Part shown: positions 47,566 to 59,425 of the stretch, piece after piece | Layout of the letters: every line of letters starts with the position of its first letter | How positions within the stretch are numbered: the stretch's first letter is position 1 | NCBI RefSeq assembly: GCF_006874465.1 | Contig: NZ_VIRL01000007.1 | Span: 62,001 to 126,000, forward strand | Source: Microbispora bryophytorum | GTDB lineage: Bacteria > Actinomycetota > Actinomycetes > Streptosporangiales > Streptosporangiaceae | Reading direction: 5' to 3' | Length of the DNA: 64,000 nucleotides | Notes under the pieces: model-generated | What the model saw: only the letters and a program-made list of their open reading frames with translations | What the model was told of the DNA's origin: nothing | Database searches by the model: none | Translations under genes and position numbers: made by a program

Positions 47566-48183
47566 ATGACCCGAGCCGACAACGACAACCCGGTCGTCCT
47601 GTCCAAGATCTATACGAAGACGGGCGACGACGGCACGACCGCACTGGGCGACATGAGCCGCACCCGCAAGACCGACCCCCGCCTGGCCGCCTACGCGGAC
47701 GTGGAGGAGGCCAACGCCGCCATCGGCGTCGCTCTCGCCACAGGCGGCCTGTCCGAGGACGTCACGGCCGTCCTGAGCCGGGTGCAGAACGAGTTGTTCG
47801 ACGTCGGCGCGGACCTGTGCACCCCGGTCGTCGAGGACGTGGGTCGTGGCGGAGCCGCGCACAGGGACTACGTCCCGCCGCTGCGGGTCGAGGAGTCGTA
47901 CGTCGCCTGGCTGGAGGAGCAGTGCGACCTGTTCAACGCGGAGCTGAAGCCGCTGCGCAGCTTCATCCTGCCCGGCGGGGCTCCGGCCACCGCCTACCTC
48001 CACGTCGCGCGCACGGTCGTACGGCGGGCCGAGCGGTCGACGTGGGCGGCGCTGGAGGCGCACAACGACGTGAACCCCCGGACGGCCACGTATCTGAACC
48101 GCCTGTCCGACCTGATGTTCATCCTCTGCCGCGTGGCCTCCGCCGGGGACGAGATCCTCTGGAGGCCCGGCGCGACCCGCTGA
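47566..48183 (+). CDS. pduO: PduO-type cob(I)alamin adenosyltransferase
   Basis: A 205-residue helical-bundle enzyme that adds the 5'-deoxyadenosyl group to cobalamin. Typical segments are KIYTKTGDDGTTAL (ATP site), DVEEANAAIG, VQNELFDVGADLC and RRAERSTW with the catalytic arginine. It supplies adenosylcobalamin to mutases such as IcmA in this window. ATG 47566 is used; an in-frame start 33 bases earlier lacks support. The same gene lies next to the atp region in Streptomyces, as I recall. Confidence 0.93.
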   Translation: MTRADNDNPVVLSKIYTKTGDDGTTALGDMSRTRKTDPRLAAYADVEEANAAIGVALATGGLSEDVTAVLSRVQNELFDVGADLCTPVVEDVGRGGAAHRDYVPPLRVEESYVAWLEEQCDLFNAELKPLRSFILPGGAPATAYLHVARTVVRRAERSTWAALEAHNDVNPRTATYLNRLSDLMFILCRVASAGDEILWRPGATR

Positions 48184-48210
48184 GTCGTTCGGACACCGCC
48201 CGCGCGCGGA

Positions 48211-48350
48211 TCCAGATGGATGCATCGCAAGGCGGAGGAGAAGATCGTAGCCGGAGGCCACGGGCGACGACCCCGGGCCCCGCGGAAATTCCGAGCCTGC
48301 GAGGAATTTTCGTGGGTGGGGCGACAACGCAGCGAGGCGCCATCTGGGCC
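48211..48350. repeat. Probable dispersed actinomycete repeat element
   Basis: From about 48211 to 48350 a non-coding stretch carries an inverted repeat (AAATTCC with GGAATTT around ten bases, 48287-48310) flanked by GC-rich arms. Its form resembles intergenic repeats seen many times in related genomes, but only one copy is present here, so dispersal cannot be shown. Confidence 0.4.
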
Positions 48351-48358
48351 GCGCGCGG

Positions 48359-48757
48359 TCAGGCGGCGTCGAGGTGGGCGCTGGGCGGGGCGGACTCCAG
48401 CCAGGCGAGGAAGCCGGTGAGGGCGTCCTCGCTCATCGCGAGGGACAGCGGGCCGCGCTCGACGGAGCAGACGACGGTCCAGTAGCCGGCGGGGCCCTCA
48501 CCCGTGTCGAGCATCCTCCGGCTGGAAATGGTGAGGCCGCGCCTCGCGATCGCGTGGCGCGGCCTCAGCCCGAGTCCCAGGAACGGGATCCAGTGGAGCT
48601 CTCCCCCTACATAGCGGGCGACCCCGCTCTTCCAGCCCCCCTGGCCGTCCCGGACCCGGCAGACGATCGTGCCCCGGGCCCGTGCCAGGACGAAGCCCCG
48701 GATGACGAGGAGCGCGGCCACGGCGAAGACGCCCGTGAGTATCCCAAGCGCCGCCAC
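48359..48757 (-). CDS. DUF2550 membrane protein next to atpC
   Basis: A 132-residue protein with one N-terminal membrane helix at about 3-24 and a soluble domain after it. The DUF2550 family sits beside atpC in many actinobacteria, as here, 22 bp downstream. GTG 48757 is supported by the strong AGGAGGAGGG. The function is not known; co-transcription with the atp operon is likely. Confidence 0.85.
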   Translation of the reverse strand: MAALGILTGVFAVAALLVIRGFVLARARGTIVCRVRDGQGGWKSGVARYVGGELHWIPFLGLGLRPRHAIARRGLTISSRRMLDTGEGPAGYWTVVCSVERGPLSLAMSEDALTGFLAWLESAPPSAHLDAA

Positions 48758-48779
48758 TGGCCGCCCTCCTCCTGTCGTG

Positions 48780-49181
48780 TCAGACCTCTTCGCCGGCCGC
48801 CCGCAGCCGGGCGGCCGCACGCTTGGCCTGCAGTCGTGCGTCCGCGTCCTCCTGGTCGGCCTCGATCGAGGCCTGAGCACGCTGCAGCGCGTCCTTGGCC
48901 CGCGCGACGTCGACCTCGGAGCCGAGCTCGGCCGCCTCCGCCAGGATCGACACGTCGTTGTCGGCGACGGAGATGAATCCGCCGTGCACCGCGGCCACGA
49001 GGTCGCCTCCGTCGCCGCGCTTGACGCGCAGCACCCCGCCCTCGACGAGGACACCGAGAACGGGGGCGTGGTTCGGCATAATACCGATCTCGCCGTCCAC
49101 GGTCTTGGCAATGACCATGTCGGCCTCGCCCGTCCAGATCTCACGTTCCGGCGACACGACGCCCACGCGAAGCTTTGCCAC
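48780..49181 (-). CDS. atpC: ATP synthase epsilon subunit
   Basis: A 133-residue F1 epsilon subunit. The N-terminal beta-sandwich includes VVSPEREIWTGEADMV and GIMPNHAPVLG, and a C-terminal helix pair follows from about 88. It connects the rotor and can hold back ATP hydrolysis. It is the last gene of the operon before DUF2550, separated from atpD by a strong hairpin. Confidence 0.95.
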   Translation of the reverse strand: MAKLRVGVVSPEREIWTGEADMVIAKTVDGEIGIMPNHAPVLGVLVEGGVLRVKRGDGGDLVAAVHGGFISVADNDVSILAEAAELGSEVDVARAKDALQRAQASIEADQEDADARLQAKRAAARLRAAGEEV

Positions 49182-49201
49182 TTCTCAGCTCCCTTTCGAC
49201 G

Positions 49202-49243
49202 GACGCCTGTACGGCGCGGCCACGGCCGTGCCGTACAGGCGTC
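49202..49243 (-). other. Hairpin between atpD and atpC
   Basis: Perfect 14-bp arms 49202-49215 and 49230-49243, with a further paired segment in the loop, form a nearly uninterrupted 42-nt palindrome in the 71-bp gap between atpD and atpC. It could protect the upstream mRNA, reduce epsilon expression, or attenuate. Confidence 0.8.
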
Positions 49244-49252
49244 GAAGGCGTC

Positions 49253-51581
<2,329 letters not shown>

Positions 51582-51584
51582 GGG

Positions 51585-53234
<1,650 letters not shown>

Positions 53235-53258
53235 CTCTTTCTTGTCTCCCTATTCGCC

Positions 53259-54067
53259 TCAGCCGGCCAACCGGCGGCGGACTTCTTCGATACGTCCGGC
53301 GATCGTGGTGTCGATGTACTCGTCTCCGACCCTGACGGAGAACCCACCGAGCACCTCCGGATCCACCTCGACGTTCAGGTGGACGTCTCGCCCGTAGGTG
53401 GTTCGCAGCCAGGCCGCGAGCCGCTGCTTCTGCTGCTGTGAGAGCGGCACCGCACTGCGGACCACGCCCACCAGGCGCTCGCGCGCCCGCGCGACGATCC
53501 AGCCGAACTCCTCCAGCGCCGTCTCCAGGCTACGTCCCCGCGGGTGCACGACAGCCTGCGTGACGAGCCGTACGGTGGAGGGGGCGGCCTTCCCGCCGAT
53601 CAGCGTGGTGAGCAGGTCGCGCTTAAGCTCGGCCGGGACGGCCGGGTCGCTGAGCGCGCGGCGCAGCTGCGGGTTGGCGGCGAGGATGCGACCGAAGCGG
53701 AACAGCTCGTCCTCGACGTCGTCGAGGCGGCGCTCCGACTCGGCCTCGGCGGCCGCGGACATCACGCCGACACGCTCCAGGGCGTCCGGCAGGTCGCCGG
53801 CCCTGGACCACTTCGCCCCGACCGCGGCGACCGCGATCTCCAGCCCGGCGTCGCCGACCTTGCCCTGGAGCAGGGAGCGCAGGATGCTCTCCTTCTGCTC
53901 TGCCGGGCGCGAGGAGTCGGAAAGACCCCGCCGCAGCCCGTGCTCACGGTCGAAGAGGTCGGCGACGGCGAAAAGCTCCTCGGCGAGGGCACCGAGGTCG
54001 GCGGCCGCGGCGGCGCTGTTGAACCGCTCCTCGACCTCCGTCAGGGCGGTCCTGCTGAGGCCGCGCA

Positions 54068-54068
<1 letters not shown>
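53259..54068 (-). CDS. atpH: ATP synthase delta subunit
   Basis: A 269-residue delta subunit, longer than the E. coli protein, with a helical N-terminal domain and the VHPRGRSLETALEEFG region before a beta-rich end. Overlaps atpF by one base. In mycobacteria b and delta are fused; here they are separate genes, as in streptomycetes. Confidence 0.95.
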
Positions 54069-54628
<560 letters not shown>

Positions 54629-54642
54629 TCAAAGTGGGTACG

Positions 54643-55738
<1,096 letters not shown>

Positions 55739-55870
55739 TTGGCCACCTCGCCTACCTGCTCGGGGCCGAATGCCCGAAGCATGTGCTTGTTCGTCCGTTC
55801 GCTACGCTCGCGCACGGGCGTTCCCTTCAACGATTGGATCAACAGAAGAGCGTGGGAAGCGGGCCGGCTG

Positions 55871-56152
55871 TCAGCGGCCGTACTTCAGATAGACGAGGTA
55901 GGCAGCCAGCCCGACCCCGAGAATGACGCCTATGGGGATGAACGCATGCACGCCGGTCCACCAGCTCAGCAACCAGCCGAGGCCGCCCCATATCAGCATC
56001 CCGGACAGCAGATAGCTCGGGACGGACCAGGCGGCGTCAGCGAAGTCGCGGCCGTCGGTCTCGGGCCTGCGCTCCTGTTCGCTCATCGCGGCACGACGAT
56101 AGCAGGAGCCATGCGGACTAGTCATATCGGGCTGCCCCGTACGCATGGTCAT
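55871..56152 (-). CDS. atpZ: AtpZ/AtpI-like small membrane protein
   Basis: A 93-residue protein with two membrane helices (about 43-62 and 70-89) of the AtpZ family found just before atpB. Family proteins help ion supply or rotor assembly. The ATG at 56152 overlaps the atpI stop in ATGA, which supports this longer start; a later ATG at 56086 matches the conserved part SEQERRPETDG. Confidence 0.82.
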   Translation of the reverse strand: MTMRTGQPDMTSPHGSCYRRAAMSEQERRPETDGRDFADAAWSVPSYLLSGMLIWGGLGWLLSWWTGVHAFIPIGVILGVGLAAYLVYLKYGR

Positions 56153-56571
56153 CCGCTGCCCTGCCCGGGAACCTTCGCCTCGGGCTCCACATAAAGCAGC
56201 TTGAGCTTCATGAATCCGCGCATCTCACCGATGGTCCAGGCGAGCGTGCAGGCGATGACGCTCAGCGCGAACACCCGGGAGTCGAACGCGGTCGTGCCGG
56301 AGAAGGCGTTCATCATCGCCATGATCGCGAGAATCTTGACGACGTAACCCAGCACGGCCGCCGCCATCATCGCCATGGGCGAGATCCGGCCGGCCCAGGA
56401 GACGACGACCAGTCCGACGGTGAAGAAGGCGGCGACGAGGACAAGACCGATGCCGGCGCCCAACGCACCCTTGGCCCCGGTCGTGAACACCGCGATGAGC
56501 GCGGCGAGGAGACCGACGATCAAGGTCGGCACGGCGGCGCCCTTGAGAACGCGCACGTCGTTGGCCTGCAT
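56149..56571 (-). CDS. atpI: ATP synthase subunit I
   Basis: A 140-residue membrane protein with four helices of the AtpI family, helping assemble the c-ring. It is the first gene of the operon; GGAGTCCC precedes the ATG at 56571. The 145-bp gap upstream to wecA should carry the operon promoter. Confidence 0.85.
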   Translation of the reverse strand: MQANDVRVLKGAAVPTLIVGLLAALIAVFTTGAKGALGAGIGLVLVAAFFTVGLVVVSWAGRISPMAMMAAAVLGYVVKILAIMAMMNAFSGTTAFDSRVFALSVIACTLAWTIGEMRGFMKLKLLYVEPEAKVPGQGSG

Positions 56572-56716
56572 GGGACTCCAGAATCGGTTGTCAAACGAGC
56601 GATTGCTACCTACTGGGGCGTCGTTGCCCTCGCCCCTTGCTAGTGAAAGCTATCACAAGCCCTGGAGTGCCGCCTTTACCTGGCGTTTCGGGTCGGTGCC
56701 GACCTGCGGGGACGAC

Positions 56717-58129
56717 TCAGAGGAAGGTCCCGGTGTCGGCTCGGGAAGTGGTGGGAGGCCCCCCGGGGGAACCCGGGGCGCCCTGACCCGGGTAGGGATG
56801 GCGGCCCTGCGCGGGCAGCCCTCCGGGGACCGCCTGGCCGGAACCGGTGGGAGCGGCCTGCCCGGGGGTGACGGGCGGGGCGGGCGACGGGACGATGGGG
56901 TAGACGAGCGTGTCGTGCTCGGTCGTCCCGAGTCTGGCGGGACCGGCGCCGGGCGAGCGACTCCCCGCCGGACGCGCAGCGAATCGCTGGTCGCCCTTGG
57001 GGTCCTGCGCCGCGTTGCGGCGCGACCGCCAGCGGGGCAGGCCCATGATCACCAGCACCGCCACCGCGAGCACGATCGTCAGCGGGAACACCATGAGCGG
57101 CACGCGGCCGATCGACAGGCCCACGATCGCGAAGGCGAAAAGGAACGTCCAGGCGTACATGATCAGCACGCTGCGGCGGTGGGAGTGGCCGATGTCGAGC
57201 ATCCGGTGGTGCAGGTGGCCGCGGTCGGGGGCGAACGGGGACAACCCCGCCGATGTCCGCCGGACGACCGCCATGATCAGGTCGGCCAGCGGGAGCACCA
57301 CGACCGCGATCGGCAGCACCAGCGGCAGGATCACCGGGAACCGGTTGATCTTGCCGACGACCGCGTCCGGCTCGACCGACGACAGGCTCGTGATCAGCGA
57401 GGTGGCGAGCAGCAGGCCGAGCAGCATGGCGCCGGTGTCGCCCATGAAGATCTTGGCGGGGTTGAAGTTGTGCGGCAGGAAGCCCGCGCACATTCCGATG
57501 AGGATCGCCGCGATGGCGGCCGTCCCGTTGATCCGCGACCCGCTCGCGGTCTGCTGCAGCACGATCGAGTAGGCGAAGGTCGCCATCGCCGCGATCCCGA
57601 CGATCCCCGCGGCCAGGCCGTCGAGCCCGTCGACGAAGTTCACCGCGTTGATCACCACGACCACGATCATGATGGTGAGGATCGTGTGCAGGGTGGTGTC
57701 GAGGGCCTGGGAGCCGCCCATCGACTGCGGCAGCGGGAGAAACTGCAGGTAAACACCGAAGTAGACGAGCAGCCCGCCCGCCGCGATCTGGCCGCCCAGC
57801 TTCACCAGCGCGTCCATGCCGAGCCAGTCGTCCAGGAAACCGGTGATCACGATCAGGCCGCCGGCCGCGAGGAGGGCCGTGACCGTCTGACCCGTCTGGC
57901 CGCTGTCGAACGCGCCGCCGACGTACGGCAGCTTGCTCGCCACCAGCAGTGCCGCCGCCATGCCGCCGAACATCGCGAGCCCGCCCAGGCGTGGGGTGGG
58001 CACCGTGTGCACGTCCCGCTCCCGCACCTCGGGCGCCGCGCCGATACGCAGGGCGAACGCCCTGACCATCGGCACCAGCAGGTACGTCACCGCGGCCGCC
58101 ACGAGCGCCAAGAGGAGATATTCGCGCAC
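56717..58129 (-). CDS. wecA: Undecaprenyl-phosphate GlcNAc-1-phosphate transferase (WecA/MraY family)
   Basis: A 470-residue enzyme that puts a sugar phosphate on a polyprenyl carrier, starting wall glycolipid synthesis. About eleven membrane helices carry GFLDDWLG, NAVNFVDGLDGLAAG and FMGDTGAM. The sequence VPTPRLGG near the start is shared with WecA-like proteins. A tail of about 100 residues is disordered and Pro/Gly-rich. GTG 58129 is used; an earlier in-frame start at 58171 adds 14 residues. The gene lies directly upstream of the atp operon, as in Streptomyces. Confidence 0.9.
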   Translation of the reverse strand: MREYLLLALVAAAVTYLLVPMVRAFALRIGAAPEVRERDVHTVPTPRLGGLAMFGGMAAALLVASKLPYVGGAFDSGQTGQTVTALLAAGGLIVITGFLDDWLGMDALVKLGGQIAAGGLLVYFGVYLQFLPLPQSMGGSQALDTTLHTILTIMIVVVVINAVNFVDGLDGLAAGIVGIAAMATFAYSIVLQQTASGSRINGTAAIAAILIGMCAGFLPHNFNPAKIFMGDTGAMLLGLLLATSLITSLSSVEPDAVVGKINRFPVILPLVLPIAVVVLPLADLIMAVVRRTSAGLSPFAPDRGHLHHRMLDIGHSHRRSVLIMYAWTFLFAFAIVGLSIGRVPLMVFPLTIVLAVAVLVIMGLPRWRSRRNAAQDPKGDQRFAARPAGSRSPGAGPARLGTTEHDTLVYPIVPSPAPPVTPGQAAPTGSGQAVPGGLPAQGRHPYPGQGAPGSPGGPPTTSRADTGTFL

Positions 58130-58186
58130 TGACCTAGTTTCCTGGATAGGCGGATCAGTTGTGACAGGCAAAAGACATAGAGCGCC

Positions 58187-58770
58187 CTATCCCTGACGGG
58201 GATATGCCAGATGCGTCGCGGTCAGCCCCTTTACCCGTTCGAGGATCGACGTTATCGCACCCGGCTGCCGGATGGCCCGGACGACGAGAGACGCGATCTC
58301 CCTCATTTCCGCCGCGCCCGTGTCCTGGGTGGTCGCGCAGAGCGTGCCGGTCCTGCTCCCGGAGGTCACGGTCGTCGGAGACGACGTGGAACCACCTGCC
58401 GGAAAAGTTGACCTTGGACCCGCGGGTGATGTGGCCGCCGCGCTCCGGCGCGAGCGACGGTGTCCCCCGGCCGTAGAAGGGCCGCGTACGCCGCCAGGAT
58501 GGCCGTGGTGCCGCGGTAGGGCTGCACGGTGGCATGATCTGCCCCGAACAACCGCTTGGCCGCTCCACGGCGATCTGCTCCGCGCGGTCGGCCATCTCGC
58601 CGCCGCGGTCGTACCTGTGGCCCGGGTAGCCCTCGGCGTACTTGCCGTTGAGCACCGAACCGAGCGCGGCGAGGACGGCGAGCGACGGCAGATTCTTGTC
58701 GGCGATGAACTGGAGCCCGCCGCGCAGCCGGGCGTCATCGCCGTTCAGGACGTTGTCACGGATGGCGGTC
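58187..58770 (-). pseudogene. glyA: Serine hydroxymethyltransferase glyA, decayed
   Basis: Pieces of SHMT remain in several frames, read leftwards. 58770-58540: [37 protein letters not shown]. 58551-58455, another frame: [29 protein letters not shown]. 58439-58374: [21 protein letters not shown]. 58321-58187: GAAEMREIASLVVRAIRQPG to the family-like end AYPRQG. At least three frameshifts separate them and about 220 codons, including the PLP lysine, are missing. SHMT makes glycine and one-carbon units; a working copy must exist elsewhere. The start runs into the neighbouring cassette. Confidence 0.85.
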
Positions 58771-58775
58771 GTCGC

Positions 58776-59171
58776 TCAGGAAGTGAAGGCGTGCGGCGCA
58801 CCGGCCTTGCCCGGTATCCAGCGCGGCGTGTCCGCCGCCTGGTCGCTGATCGCCGTCAGCACCGCCTGCCGGTACATCCCGAGCCGGTTGCGCCATTCGG
58901 TCACGTCCTGGACGTACCGCTCGGCAACCGGAGCGTCCCATACATCCCTACTTCGTGCCATTTGGTATGGCTTGTCCAGAGACTTGGTGAGCTGGTCCAT
59001 CAGCGGGACCACCTGCAGCCACAGGTCGACGAGCTTCTGGTACTCCGGGTTGAACACCCAACCCGTCGGCTGCCCGCCGGGTGAGAGCAGGTCGGTGCTC
59101 GACGGCGCCGGCGGGGTCTCCCCCGGCTGCAGCGGAGTCGGCGCCGGCGGGTCGACATAACTCACGATCAT
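58776..59171 (-). CDS. Small helical protein of a T7SS-like cassette
   Basis: A 131-residue protein with a Pro-rich first 40 residues and a helical remainder (VDLWLQVVPLMDQLTKSLDKP). AGGAGG lies before the ATG at 59171. It has no signal peptide. Helical hairpin character and position behind a large WXG-like protein suggest a partner or secreted co-factor in a type VII-like unit. Not recognised as a named family. Its stop lies at the broken edge of glyA. Confidence 0.65.
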   Translation of the reverse strand: MIVSYVDPPAPTPLQPGETPPAPSSTDLLSPGGQPTGWVFNPEYQKLVDLWLQVVPLMDQLTKSLDKPYQMARSRDVWDAPVAERYVQDVTEWRNRLGMYRQAVLTAISDQAADTPRWIPGKAGAPHAFTS

Positions 59172-59176
59172 GCCTC

Positions 59177-59422
59177 CTATGCGAAGCCGGCCAGCACACC
59201 GGCGTTGGTCATCGCCCGCCCTGTCCCGAGCACCCCGGTGGGCCGCTCGGCTCTGCTCATCCGGTGACCGTCTCGCCCCGCGCCGTCATCCGGCCCGGCC
59301 GCGCAGGTCGCGCGAGTCGCGCAGGTTGCGCCGGTTGCGCCGGTTGCGCCGGTTGCGCGGGTCGCGGGGAAGAGATCCTCGCGAGACGGGCCTTCCCGCC
59401 CGAGCGGGAGCGTCGCGCGCAC
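59177..59422 (-). CDS. Possible small coupled frame, 81 residues
   Basis: An open frame fits exactly between the large cassette protein (stop at 59426) and the 131-residue protein (start at 59171), with gaps of 3 and 5 bases. It would start at GTG 59422 and encode a Thr/Ala-Gly-rich protein with no recognisable domain. A 9-bp repeat gives it most of its middle. Codon bias cannot decide, so this could be a spacer. Confidence 0.3.
   Translation of the reverse strand: MRATLPLGREGPSREDLFPATRATGATGATGATCATRATCAAGPDDGAGRDGHRMSRAERPTGVLGTGRAMTNAGVLAGFA
59319..59360. repeat. 9-bp tandem repeat (GGTTGCGCC)
   Basis: GGTTGCGCC occurs four times in a row with variants on either side (GCGAGTCGC, GCGGGTCGC). 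It keeps frame in the 81-residue frame and may change length. Confidence 0.75.
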
Positions 59423-59425
59423 GCC

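Noticed and set aside
47400..47566. Cobalamin riboswitch upstream of pduO
   Set aside because: The gap is only 55 bp and no B12-box sequence was seen.
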